Assembly (NCBI RefSeq): GCF_000980835.1
Contig: NZ_CP011312.1
Span: forward strand, 2,232,001 to 2,296,000
Direction of reading: 5' to 3'
Length of the DNA stretch: 64,000 bases
Origin: Corynebacterium kutscheri
Lineage (GTDB): Bacteria > Actinomycetota > Actinomycetes > Mycobacteriales > Mycobacteriaceae
Both the position numbers and the translations under genes were made by a program. Shown here one piece after another: positions 1 to 8,461 of this stretch; within the stretch, counting starts at the first letter, position 1; the number at the start of each line of letters is the position of its first letter. Under the pieces are notes generated by a model that did no database searches, was not told the DNA's origin, and saw only the letters and a program-made list of their open reading frames with translations.

Positions 1-176
1 CCCTCTGCCACTAACACACTGAGTCCTTTACGCGCCGTTGCCGGGTTGATTGAATGGAAAGCAGCTAACTCATTTGTGCTCGGCGCACGGCTACCGGTAA
101 CGAGACCACCTTCAACAATGGAATCCTCGATGAGAGTGGCAATTTGTCGGAAAAGCGGTGCCGCTTGGTCATCCAT
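1..176 (-). CDS. GntR-family (YtrA-type) transcriptional regulator, 5' part only
   Basis: The reverse strand reads from an ATG at 176 to the window edge as MDDQAAPLFRQIATLIEDSI, continuing into VTGSRAPSTNELAAFHSINPATARKGL in two halves of the same domain. This is the winged-helix DNA-binding domain of short GntR regulators: a helix 'PLFRQIA..IEDSIVEG', then 'PSTNELA' and the recognition helix 'INPATARKGL'. A GGAAAGG ribosome binding site lies just before the start. The gene continues outside the window, so the effector part is unseen. YtrA-type regulators usually control an adjacent ABC transporter, which would lie upstream of base 1; that is inference. Confidence 0.85.
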   Translation of the reverse strand, partial: MDDQAAPLFRQIATLIEDSIVEGGLVTGSRAPSTNELAAFHSINPATARKGLSVLVAE

Positions 177-467
177 CTTTACTACCTTTCCCAGCATGAC
201 CAACCACCATAGCACCCATGCATCCCGTTAGACGGTTAGCTACTCTACCAACTAACCATAGTGACCACTGTGACCAGAGTTTTAAAGATCACCACAAAAT
301 AAAAACAACCGTCATAAAGACCTACCTGCCTTAATATAAAGAAAATTTCTCGCTATATCCTGCATTTTCAGCAGATATATCGACTTAACAAGGTGATATA
401 AGGCATGCTAGAAGGCATAACTTTTAATATTTTCGTAATCACAAAATAAATAGAAAATGCAGGAGCC

Positions 468-1913
468 ATGCTTGAACGCACACAAATCTTCGTTGACACC
501 AGCTATCTTTTGGCTAGCTTTTATAACTCGTGGGAAACCGGAGCCCGCGCACAATTAGAAATTGATTTACCTGAAGTAGTAGCCACTCTAGGGGCTATGG
601 TGCAAAATCACCTTGGTCAGCCGGTTCATCGCCAACTCTGGTATGACGGTATTCCAGAAACCGGGCCGCATCGCTATCAACGTGCCCTGCGCACCTGCGA
701 CGGCGTGCAATTACGTACCGGTCAGCTTATTGAGTGGGGCGAACGACGCACGCAAAAGGCCGTCGATACGCGCTTAGTAGCAGATCTAGTTTTAGCCGGT
801 GTTCAGGGACAATTTAGCGATATTGTGCTTGTTTCTGGTGATGCCGATATGATTCCCGGTGTCCATGAAGCCGTCGAACGCGGGGTCCGTGTTCACCTCT
901 ACGGCTTCGGTTGGGATTCTATGAGTTCCGCACTTCGACATGCCTGTGATTCCACCACCTTGTTGGATCCGCGCGAGGATTTCCAAGATAGTATGCAATT
1001 GCAAGTACTTGAAGGACCGCTACCACCGGTTATTCGTCAAAACCCGGATTGGGAAGACACTGAGACTAACCCAGTACCACAAGACTTCCCAGCAGAGCGC
1101 GAAACCATCGAGGTTACGCCTAACGACGATGCCGACACCGATACCAGCAAAGACACGCAAAGTTCCAATAGTATCGCTGCGAACAATACCGATAATCACG
1201 GTTCCGCTACCGCTGCTGCTCCTGATACCAGCGCTCATGCCACGACACCAGTAGCTACTCAAGAAACCAGCACGATCATTGAAAGTGCTAGTAACCAGCC
1301 ACAACATACAGTTGCTGCCCCTGTTGATCCAGAAAACGAAGCCGATGCCGAAGTACTCGATAACCGGCTTCGCCATGCCGCTGATTTGGTCCGAGTGCCT
1401 AAGCTCAACAACTTTCCGAGTATTGAACCAAATATTCCTAAACCTAGTTCTTTACGGGTAACTACTTATGAGGAGTCTTATTCGGTTACCGTCAGCAAAG
1501 GCGACGAATCAGAAACCGCTACTCAAAGCTCTTCAACTACGGTTACTGAGGAAGCTACTCACCCCACACCGCGGCCGAATCCATCCATGATGGCTCCACG
1601 GCGTAAACTGCGCTCCCGCTATGTTCCACTACCTAATGAGGTGTGGGCTTCAGCTGGCTATCAAACGCCTTTCGACGTCGGCCAGCAATATGCTCGCTGG
1701 TGGTACGACAATGCTGCCACTGTTGAGCAGCGTGATTCCGCGCATCTGCTTTCTGGCGGCGGTTTGCCACCAGAAATTGACCGTCCGCTCTTGCAATTTG
1801 CTTGCGAAACCTTGCATGAATACACCCTCACCGAAAACCAACGAGTTAATCTGCGCGACGGTTTCCACTCGGGCATTCGAACCGTACTGCTCAATAACAA
1901 AAGTATGAGCTAA
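468..1913 (+). CDS. NYN-domain (PIN-like) putative RNase
   Basis: 481 residues. Residues 1-170 form a NYN domain, a PIN-like nuclease fold: 'IFVDTSYLLASF' carries the first acidic residue and 'DIVLVSGDADMIPGVHEA' the SGDAD motif with the later acidic metal ligands. Residues about 190-380 are a low-complexity linker rich in Thr, Ser, Glu and Pro. The last 110 residues form a conserved C-terminal segment starting near 'RSRYVPLPNEVW'. Family knowledge suggests metal-dependent RNA cleavage; the target is unknown. A CAGGAG site precedes the ATG. The gene stands alone and ends at a strong hairpin shared with the opposing pspA-like gene. Confidence 0.85.
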   Translation: MLERTQIFVDTSYLLASFYNSWETGARAQLEIDLPEVVATLGAMVQNHLGQPVHRQLWYDGIPETGPHRYQRALRTCDGVQLRTGQLIEWGERRTQKAVDTRLVADLVLAGVQGQFSDIVLVSGDADMIPGVHEAVERGVRVHLYGFGWDSMSSALRHACDSTTLLDPREDFQDSMQLQVLEGPLPPVIRQNPDWEDTETNPVPQDFPAERETIEVTPNDDADTDTSKDTQSSNSIAANNTDNHGSATAAAPDTSAHATTPVATQETSTIIESASNQPQHTVAAPVDPENEADAEVLDNRLRHAADLVRVPKLNNFPSIEPNIPKPSSLRVTTYEESYSVTVSKGDESETATQSSSTTVTEEATHPTPRPNPSMMAPRRKLRSRYVPLPNEVWASAGYQTPFDVGQQYARWWYDNAATVEQRDSAHLLSGGGLPPEIDRPLLQFACETLHEYTLTENQRVNLRDGFHSGIRTVLLNNKSMS

Positions 1914-1947
1914 GAAGTTCCACCAGCAATCACATGCAAACATACAT

Positions 1948-1980
1948 AATGGCCGACCAAATAGTCTCTGGTCGGCCATT
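1948..1980. terminator. Bidirectional hairpin between NYN gene and pspA
   Basis: Perfect 12-bp arms AATGGCCGACCA and TGGTCGGCCATT around a 9-nt loop, between two convergent genes. Only short A/T stretches flank it, so termination in both directions is likely but not of the strongest class. Confidence 0.8.
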
Positions 1981-2010
1981 ATTAAACTAGCACCATAGCT
2001 TAACTAGCGT

Positions 2011-2895
2011 TTATTTCTCAGCTTCATCTACAGCGGTATCCGCTTCGGCATCAATTTCTTCTTCAGCAGCTGATTCGATGTAATCATCATCTATTTCAGT
2101 CGTTACATCCGCATTCTCAGTTTCAGAAGTCGCTTCCGGAGAACTAGTTAGTTCTGCTTGTGCCGTACCAGCAGTTAACTCGCCAGAAAGCTCTGCTCGA
2201 ATTTGTGCTAACCGATCTGCAGCTTTCATATCCACGCCATGAAGATCAACCTCTTCATAGCGACCGGTAGCCTGCATAAGTTCCTGAGCACCTACCGCAT
2301 TAGCGTAGCGACGCTCAATCTTTTCACGTACCTGATCCAAACTCGGTACATCTTTTTCCACACTCAATTCGGTAATCGAATCCATGGTTTTATTGGTGGT
2401 CTCATGCAGTTTTGTCTGTTCTACCTGAGTACGCAGCTGATCTATCTGCCCCAGCTGTTCTTTCAACCGTGCCTCAGACTGCTTAACTTGTTCAGTTGCT
2501 TGCTCTGCTGCCTGGACTGCCTGCTGGTGAAGTACTTTTGTTTCTTCTAACTGCTGCTCTGCGCTCACTAGCTGACTAGCATAAATCTCTGCTGCGTTCA
2601 GCAGTTCCTTAGCTTTAGCACTATCGCCAGCAGCCTGAGTTTGATCGGAAAGCTGAATTGCCTGACGCGCTTTATCTTGTAATGCAGCTTGTTCTTTGAG
2701 CAAACGATCTAACTTCATAGCTAATTGATTGCGCGAACCAATAACCTGAGTGGCTTGTTTTTCAATAACCTCATGTTGTTTCTTGGCTTCGTTAGCAGCC
2801 TGCTGGATCTGTACCATAGGATCTGCATTCTCATCAATTTTCATATCGAGCGAGCTAGTTAAGTATTTCCAGCCTTTAGAAAATGGATTAGCCAT
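2011..2895 (-). CDS. pspA: PspA/IM30-family envelope stress protein
   Basis: 294 residues. It opens with MANPFSKGWKYLTSS, the amphipathic N-terminal helix typical of PspA. Residues about 25-200 form a long coiled coil rich in Gln, Ala and Glu. The last 60 residues are an acidic tail (DVTTEIDDDYIESAAEEEI) that is longer than in proteobacterial PspA. PspA/IM30 proteins coat the inner face of the membrane and stabilise it under stress. No pspF, pspBC or liaSR partner lies beside it, so regulation cannot be read here. A GAAGGAAA site precedes the ATG. The gene is monocistronic, followed upstream in sequence by trxA on the same strand with its own terminator. Confidence 0.85.
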   Translation of the reverse strand: MANPFSKGWKYLTSSLDMKIDENADPMVQIQQAANEAKKQHEVIEKQATQVIGSRNQLAMKLDRLLKEQAALQDKARQAIQLSDQTQAAGDSAKAKELLNAAEIYASQLVSAEQQLEETKVLHQQAVQAAEQATEQVKQSEARLKEQLGQIDQLRTQVEQTKLHETTNKTMDSITELSVEKDVPSLDQVREKIERRYANAVGAQELMQATGRYEEVDLHGVDMKAADRLAQIRAELSGELTAGTAQAELTSSPEATSETENADVTTEIDDDYIESAAEEEIDAEADTAVDEAEK

Positions 2896-3016
2896 AGGGG
2901 ATTTCCTTCATAAGGTAGTAAATTTTCTTTTTACTCTTTCCACTCTAAAGAAAAATGTCTACCTGCGTCGCCAAAAGCCGGCAATTATTTTTTCTTTTCG
3001 ACGACTACCCCGACCA

Positions 3017-3047
3017 TCAAAAACTCCCCACTAGATAAGCGGGGAGT
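3017..3047 (-). terminator. trxA rho-independent terminator
   Basis: Arms ACTCCCC and GGGGAGT with an 11-nt loop. On the minus strand the stem is followed by a T5 tract, placing it just downstream of trxA. Confidence 0.8.
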
Positions 3048-3071
3048 ACAGGTACAGAAAATATGAAGTAA

Positions 3072-3443
3072 TTAGCTCTCAGAATGCTGCTGTTCAGCAA
3101 TCTGCTTTTTCACATCATCCATATCTAACGCTTTAACTTGACCAACAAGATCTTCTAAAGCAGCCGGTGGTAAAGCACCCGCTTCCCGGTACACCAAAAT
3201 ACCATCACGGAAAACCATCAAGGTAGGAATGGACTGAATCTGTAGCGCAGCTGCAAGCCCCTGATTAGCCTCAGTATCTAGCTTGGCAAAAGTCGCATCG
3301 GGATGGTTCTCCGAAGATTTCTCAAAGGTAGGAGCAAACTGGCGGCATGGTCCGCACCAGGAAGCCCACGCATCGACTAACACAATACCTTCAGCACTAA
3401 CTGTCTGCTCAAAAGTATCTTCGGTGATATCAATAGTTGCCAT
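3072..3443 (-). CDS. trxA: Thioredoxin
   Basis: 123 residues with the active site WASWCGPCRQFAP near residue 30 and the cis-proline segment 'QSIPTLMVF' near residue 73. It reduces protein disulfides in the cytoplasm, being recharged by thioredoxin reductase (not in this window). The C-terminus has an extra charged tail (KKQIAEQQHSES). It has no signal peptide. It is a single gene with its own terminator. The TGATATCA octamer at 3426-3433 lies in its first codons and probably has no regulatory meaning there. Confidence 0.95.
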   Translation of the reverse strand: MATIDITEDTFEQTVSAEGIVLVDAWASWCGPCRQFAPTFEKSSENHPDATFAKLDTEANQGLAAALQIQSIPTLMVFRDGILVYREAGALPPAALEDLVGQVKALDMDDVKKQIAEQQHSES

Positions 3444-3791
3444 AATGGAATCTCTTTCGTATCAATAAAAATTTTCTTACTCGATAAGCAGAAACGATAG
3501 GCATAACTATTCTATTCCACACGCAAAATATAACGTGCTGACTAAACAAAATCCTATAGTTTTTCATCACATAACTTTTATGTTTATGTGTCACGCAAAT
3601 CTGAACTGCACATTGTTATCACCTGGTCACAGGGATTTTATTTACATCATCAGCTAAAACCCACCGAACAACCGGCAGGTGATAGCTCAATTGGTCACCC
3701 CCGATGAGGTAAATATAAAAAAATTACTTATTAAAGCAGCGCTATGCTCTACAAGAGATATATCCTCGCCACAAAATGTGAAAGGTAACCG
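3444..3791. other. Intergenic region trxA / copZ-like gene
   Basis: 348 bases holding both promoter regions. A 9-bp inverted repeat TATCACCTG (3617-3625) / CAGGTGATA (3676-3684) has GGTCAC next to or shortly after each arm. This could be an operator or a leader structure for the metal-binding gene. No ORF is convincing. Confidence 0.5.
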
Positions 3792-3995
3792 ATGACCAAA
3801 ACTTATGTTGTTAAAGGAATGACCTGCCAGCACTGCGTTGCATCTGTCACCGAAGAAATCGAAGAAATCGCGGGAACCCAGGGAGTTAAGGTAGACCTGG
3901 AAAGCGGTCGCGTTATAGTAACCGGCGAAGATTTTAGCGACGCCGATATTAAAAAAGCAGTTGAAGAAGCAGGCTTCGAACTCGTTGAAGGCTAA
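3792..3995 (+). CDS. Heavy-metal-associated domain protein (CopZ-like)
   Basis: 67 residues forming one complete HMA domain: MTKTYVVKGMTCQHCVASV carries the GMTCxHC copper-binding site, then the usual beta-alpha-beta pattern 'GVKVDLESGRVIVTG' and 'ADIKKAVEEAGFEL'. Such proteins carry Cu(I) to P-type ATPases. Here no copper ATPase or CsoR/CueR regulator is adjacent, so it is an orphan chaperone whose partner must be elsewhere. The start is supported by GTGAAAGG five bases before ATG. Confidence 0.9.
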   Translation: MTKTYVVKGMTCQHCVASVTEEIEEIAGTQGVKVDLESGRVIVTGEDFSDADIKKAVEEAGFELVEG

Positions 3996-4164
3996 CTGAC
4001 ATCTTATTATTTGGTAGTGCTTTTCGAACCTGCTGATCATCTATTATTTTCCAGATCATTCTAGGTTTTCTCCACGGATCGTACGGCACTGTAGAAACCG
4101 GTAAAACATGATACATGTCACGAAATTGTCATGGAATCAGTGTTATACCACCCCTCTCAGTGCC

Positions 4165-4490
4165 TCATCCACATCCCCCACAAAAATCCGCATGCACGTC
4201 AAGAGTCATCGACACACTTGTATGTCCAATCTTTACGCAACCTTCATACCCTGAGATACTAAACTCCGCCATTATATGCCTTAACCCATGCGGGACAATG
4301 CGCGCAAACTCAGGATCACGCCCCATAACATACTCTAGATCTTTGTAATACCACGAACTGTAATTAGGACTACACCAAAAAATCACCGATTGTAGCCATA
4401 CCATACGCAGGGTTTACCCAAGTACTAAGCATGTACAAGGATAGCATTTCGTCCGCCCAACTCTGGGCTAACCCTTTAGCGAAGCCCGTG
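4165..4490 (-). pseudogene. Tyrosine site-specific integrase relic
   Basis: Two pieces in different minus-strand frames resemble a phage-type tyrosine recombinase. Around 4490-4370 the frame reads '..AQSWADEMLSLYMLSTWVN' then 'PAYGMATIGDFLV' and stops, like the N-terminal arm-binding part ('..W..E.....G.WVDP..G..TVGE'). In 4404-4165 another frame gives 'VPHGLRHIMAEFSISGYEG', then 'KIGHTSVSMTLDVHADF', like the C-terminal HxLRH...GH.S..MTLDVYADLF block. The central domain is gone, a frameshift separates the pieces, and the catalytic Tyr position is His. It cannot be active. It marks an old integrated element. Confidence 0.65.
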
Positions 4491-4653
4491 ATTGATGTGT
4501 GATCACTGGCCAGAGGAAGCGTTATACGCACTATGCGTGACCGTTTATAGTCCCATAAAACCTAAAGAATGCCATAAAAATCCGCGGATTCTACCGCGAG
4601 CAGAAGGAAACCCACTTTCAAGGTAACAATAGGGGCAGGAGTATGACTACACT

Positions 4654-5202
4654 TTAGGGTTGAATTTTTTCTTTCTTTTCAGACTGCTTATTAATCAGAG
4701 TATTCACAAGCGGAGTTAAAGCAACAAGCCCTAGAGCACCTACCCCCGCTAGAGATTCAGGTGGATCAAGAAGTAGAAGTAAGACTGGAATAAGTGCAAC
4801 TACTGCAACGCATATTAATACAGCTGTACACAGGCGAACTTTAGCTTCGAAAATCGCATAAGCAAAAGATTGTTCTGTAATTGCACGGTCAGACTTAATA
4901 TCTTCATGCGCGTCATCCATAATGCGGGTTCCCAGTCCTGGATGGATGTCGTTAAGCCGTTGAATTTCACTAGAGTGAGGCGTTGGCCCACTGTAGGTAA
5001 GTTTAACTAAATCTGCGGGCAGTCCTGGTAGTACTGGCTGATCCGCTGAGATATTTTCTGGTCTATGTTGCCATATGCTCTGGTCGACCGGGTTTGTGTA
5101 CGCAGGTGAGCTTCCTGAGCAGCTTTCGCTATCCGTCCAGCCTGGTGCGCATTGACGCTGTTCAGACTGTTCAGTGTTGCGCGTATTGTGGTCATGTGTC
5201 AT
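4654..5202 (-). CDS. DUF2335-family membrane protein
   Basis: 182 residues. The N-terminal 70 residues are polar and variable. From residue about 75 the sequence 'YSGPTPHSSEIQRLNDIHPG' followed by 'RIMDDAHEDIKSDRAITEQS' matches the DUF2335 signature. Two hydrophobic segments follow ('RLCTAVLICVAVVALIPVLL' and 'LAGVGALGLVALTPLVNTLI'), then a basic tail. Function is unknown; members are common in prophages and mobile islands, which fits the integrase relic next door. A GAAGGTAGG site precedes the ATG. It appears intact. Confidence 0.7.
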   Translation of the reverse strand: MTHDHNTRNTEQSEQRQCAPGWTDSESCSGSSPAYTNPVDQSIWQHRPENISADQPVLPGLPADLVKLTYSGPTPHSSEIQRLNDIHPGLGTRIMDDAHEDIKSDRAITEQSFAYAIFEAKVRLCTAVLICVAVVALIPVLLLLLDPPESLAGVGALGLVALTPLVNTLINKQSEKKEKIQP

Positions 5203-5973
5203 AGCCTACCTTCTTTATCTTATTGGGTGTTATTTCTTTTTCGACTTAAGACTGTTAGCGACCGACGATCCAGGTCAGTTTTTATGTCAGATTTTAACTT
5301 CTTCTGTATCCCAGAGTGGTGTACGTTGACCCAGGTGGCTACCAGTTTAGGTGGGTTGAGTTTTACTACCTTTGTGTGTAAATAGAAGTGCCATGTAGAT
5401 TCAGTGACTCCACAATGCACGACGCAGTCAACTACCCGTTATAGAGAGGCGCCTGTATCTTAGACAATGACGATGCGGTCATTGCTTTTTCTTTTCCTAT
5501 TGTAGAGAATAGGGGGTAAGCCCCGGGTTCGGAATGGTTAGGACATTTCGAACCCAGGCGCTTACTTTTTGCGTTTCTTTGAGCCTTTGATGATGGTGTA
5601 CCACTTTCGGGCTTCTGTGCTAATCGCTACTATCGAAGCGGTTACCTTTTCTTCTTTTCTTAGCTTCCATTCTTATCAGAGCACAATATTAATAATGAAC
5701 CTCCCAAGCTCGATAAAAATAATCCATCCTTGACTATCACAAGAATAGAAAACTAAACCTCACATAAAAGACGCGGTTAAAGTGGTATCTCTGACAAAGA
5801 GACGCTAATTTACGACAGATCAGACTAGGTTCTCAGATAAAAGTAAACGCTGTTTCAACTTAAGAACTCCTTTGCAGCTGAAATCAGCATCTTTTTATTT
5901 TAAGAGTTCACGTTTAAAAATAGAGGTTATCCGAGATTTTTTAACAACTTCTATTTCTAGGCTCAAGTCTTCT
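5203..5973. other. Gene-poor stretch in the decayed island
   Basis: 771 bases without a convincing gene. Short open frames exist (66 codons on the minus strand at 5220-5420; a lysine-rich 3' fragment ending '..KWYTIIKGSKKRKK' near 5565-5680) but lack good starts, so they may be remnants. The notable element is the hairpin at 5518-5570. Confidence 0.5.
5518..5570 (+). terminator. Strong orphan hairpin with T-tract
   Basis: Inner stem of 12 bp, GGGTTCGGAATG (5525-5536) with CATTTCGAACCC (5544-5555), one G-U pair, 7-nt loop. An outer AAGC/GCTT stem (5518-5521, 5560-5563) closes it across a small internal loop. TACTTTTT follows on the plus strand. No plus-strand gene precedes it, so it may be the surviving terminator of a lost gene or the end of a small RNA. 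Confidence 0.6.
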
Positions 5974-6582
5974 CTAGCTGGCTGACTGCCAACGGTTTCT
6001 ACCGTCTGAACCGGGTGCGCATGTCATAGGGACACCATTTTTACTTACTCCGCTACCACCAGTACAGAAAGACCCCGGATGCACATAGTCCTCCTGCGGC
6101 ACATACTCTTGTTGCACCGGTGAGTTATTAGCAGGTGGCGGGGACACAACAAACTGTTGTATCGGTGCTTGCCACGTTGACATCATTTCTTGCGCGCATT
6201 GTTCAGTCCATCCGCTACTGCCATCCGTAAAAAACGTAGTGCCGGTTTCGTGTATCGCAGGGTCGCCACATGACTGGACTACTTTATCTAGTGGTGCTGG
6301 TGCTTCTTGCCCTGGCGCTCCGAGGAAGCCAATTGGACGGTTATCTACAGGTAAGGGAGTATCTTTTATAGGTTCTGCTACAGGTGCCGGGGATAATTCC
6401 GAGATAGTACTAGTAATTGAAGATGTAGCGCTTGTATTTGTAGTGGTGACGCTAGAGCTGTAGGGCGTTGTGCTTGTAGGTTCTACAGTAGTGGCATTGT
6501 CAGGAGTTTCATTATCTCCACAGGTGGCAAGGGTTAAGACAAGGGTGAGGGCTACCCCGCCTAGTATTAATTTCTTACTCAT
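5974..6582 (-). CDS. Secreted protein or lipoprotein of unknown function
   Basis: 202 residues from the ATG at 6582, chosen because MSKKLILGGVALTLVLTLATC then forms a clean signal peptide (an upstream GTG at 6615 would add 11 basic residues). The LATC box is lipobox-like, though Thr at -1 is unusual. A Thr/Ser-rich linker follows (residues 20-65), then a folded part with Cys pairs ('VQSCGDPAIHETGTTFFTDG', 'WTEQCAQEM'). The end is 'GVPMTCAPGSDGRNRWQ', a C-terminal module of the 'G.PM.C....DGR.RW' type seen in many actinobacterial exported proteins. Function is unknown. It sits in the decayed island beside dnaB. Confidence 0.7.
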   Translation of the reverse strand: MSKKLILGGVALTLVLTLATCGDNETPDNATTVEPTSTTPYSSSVTTTNTSATSSITSTISELSPAPVAEPIKDTPLPVDNRPIGFLGAPGQEAPAPLDKVVQSCGDPAIHETGTTFFTDGSSGWTEQCAQEMMSTWQAPIQQFVVSPPPANNSPVQQEYVPQEDYVHPGSFCTGGSGVSKNGVPMTCAPGSDGRNRWQSAS

Positions 6583-6675
6583 TTCAGGGTTCTTTCTTTT
6601 TGCTTTTCTAGCCACGCTTGCAACAACATTTTACGATTTTGGTGCGATTATTACCGCAGATTAATATTTTTTAAA

Positions 6676-6741
6676 AAAATGCACTTTCCTTCAACGGTAT
6701 TTCGTCGAAAAGCGAACTACCGTTGAAGGAAAGTGCATTTT
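6676..6741. terminator. Very long perfect hairpin downstream of dnaB
   Basis: Arms at 6676-6699 and 6718-6741 are perfectly complementary over 24 bp, with an 18-nt loop. Each end is A/T-rich (AAAA and TTTT closing pairs), so it can end dnaB transcription. The loop contains the reverse complement of the iterated 11-mer GCTTTTCGACG (6703-6713). Confidence 0.75.
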
Positions 6742-6746
6742 TAGTA

Positions 6747-8231
6747 TTACCCACGGCCTAGGTCTTGGAAGCGCGAATAATGCAATTGGTGTGCTACCGC
6801 GATAGTGTCAATCGGACCACCACGGTGCTTAGCCAAGATAATATCGGCTTCACCAGCTCGTTCATTATCTTTATCTTGCGAGTCGGGCCGATACAAAAGC
6901 ATAACAATATCCGCGTCTTGCTCTAGTGAACCGGACTCACGAAGATCAGCAAGCTGCGGGCGCTTATCCGTACGCGATTCTGGACCACGGTTAAGCTGTG
7001 AAATGGCAATCAACGGCACATCTAATTCCTTGGCCAACAGTTTCAGTTGGCGGGAAAACTCCGAAACCTCTTGCTGACGAGATTCCACGCGCTTGCCGGA
7101 ACTCATTAGCTGGAGATAGTCAACCACGATCATTTTCAGATCATATTTTTGCTTTAGCTTACGTGCCTTTGAGCGAATTTCCATCATGGTGAGATTGGCG
7201 GAATCATCCACGAAAATGGGGGCTTGTGCTATTTGCCCGGCGCGATCAGCAAGCTTTGCCCATGCATTATCGTCCAAACGGCCACCGCGCATATCGGAAA
7301 GTTTGATCGATGCTTCTGCCGAAAGCATGCGCATAACAATTTCGCTTTTCGACATTTCCAAAGAAAAAATTACCGCGGCTTTATTATTTTCAATCGCACA
7401 AGAACGCACAAAATCCAAGGCCAGGGTAGATTTTCCCACACCAGGTCGCGCGGCAATAATGATCATCTGTCCGCCATGGAGACCATTAGTAAGCGCATCA
7501 AGATCAATAAACCCCGTCGGCACGCCCTGGGCGAGCCCACCATAAGAGCTGATCTCATCAAGTTCATCCAAGGTGGGTTGGAGCATATCTGCCAAAATTG
7601 AATAGTCTTCGGTAGTTTGTCGTTGCGAAACAGCAAAAACTTCCTGCTGAGCCATATCAATAACAGCATCGATTTCCGCATCTTCAGTGCCCTCAAAACC
7701 CAGTTGAACTACGCGGGTGCCGGCATCAACTAAGCGACGCAATACGCCCTTATCCGCAACGATTTGCGCATAGTAGGCAGCATTGGCGGCGGTGGGCACA
7801 CTGGAGGTCAGCGTATGTAGATAGGGTGCCCCGCCGACTCGATCAAGATCATTATTTCGGTCCAGAGCACCTGCCACCAAAATCGGATCGATCTCTTTAT
7901 TATCGGCGAAAAGATCAATAATGACTTCATAAATCAGCTGGTGTGCTGGTCGATAAAAGTCTTCTGGGGAAAGAATATCCACCACATCTTGGATAACGCT
8001 GGATGTCAGCATCATCGCACCAAGCACACCCTGCTCAGCTTCAGTATCATGCGGTGGTTTGCGGTATTCTACGCCAGGATCCGACCTGCGCTGGTCACGA
8101 CGATAGTAATCGTTATTTCTTGTTCCCTGGGATCGCTCATAGGCAAAGTTTTCGCTGGGAGCATCATTATCCGATGGCGGCACATACTCATCGTCAAAGC
8201 TGGCATACGCTGTGTTGTCCTCACTGCTCAC
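6747..8231 (-). CDS. dnaB: Replicative DNA helicase DnaB
   Basis: 494 residues from the GTG at 8231, chosen because AGGAAAGG sits eight bases upstream; the open frame runs eight codons further but without a site. After a short acidic leader the N-terminal DnaG-binding domain starts at 'PPHDTEAEQGVLGAMM'. The RecA-like domain has Walker A 'GARPGVGKST' and Walker B 'MIVVDYLQLM', then the 'QLNRGPESR' motif. The hexamer unwinds DNA at the replication fork. There is no intein, unlike mycobacterial DnaB. It is separated from rplI by the GH15 gene and a DnaA-box cluster. Confidence 0.95.
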   Translation of the reverse strand: MSSEDNTAYASFDDEYVPPSDNDAPSENFAYERSQGTRNNDYYRRDQRRSDPGVEYRKPPHDTEAEQGVLGAMMLTSSVIQDVVDILSPEDFYRPAHQLIYEVIIDLFADNKEIDPILVAGALDRNNDLDRVGGAPYLHTLTSSVPTAANAAYYAQIVADKGVLRRLVDAGTRVVQLGFEGTEDAEIDAVIDMAQQEVFAVSQRQTTEDYSILADMLQPTLDELDEISSYGGLAQGVPTGFIDLDALTNGLHGGQMIIIAARPGVGKSTLALDFVRSCAIENNKAAVIFSLEMSKSEIVMRMLSAEASIKLSDMRGGRLDDNAWAKLADRAGQIAQAPIFVDDSANLTMMEIRSKARKLKQKYDLKMIVVDYLQLMSSGKRVESRQQEVSEFSRQLKLLAKELDVPLIAISQLNRGPESRTDKRPQLADLRESGSLEQDADIVMLLYRPDSQDKDNERAGEADIILAKHRGGPIDTIAVAHQLHYSRFQDLGRG

Positions 8232-8461
8232 CGGATAATCCTTTCCTCTTCTCACCTTAGCGCATCCTCACATTTGCTCAGGCGCATGCAACTAACTCAA
8301 ACAACCCAATCGAACTGTACACATTATCTCGTGCACTACGTTAAAAATAGCGAAACCAACAACTTAAGCCATACCCCACCAACATTTCTCATTCAGCCAC
8401 GATCTCACCTTGTGCTTAACGACGACCTCACCTGGCTGAGCTTTAGCTCTTTTTCTACTCT

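Noticed and set aside
46..231. Plus-strand open frame at the window start
   Set aside because: It is the shadow of the minus-strand GntR regulator, which has a ribosome site and a clear HTH.
5220..5420. 66-codon minus-strand frame before the DUF2335 gene
   Set aside because: No family, no good start, unusual composition; more likely chance or remnant sequence.
6747..8231. Intein in DnaB, as in mycobacteria
   Set aside because: The protein has normal DnaB length and an uninterrupted Walker A region.
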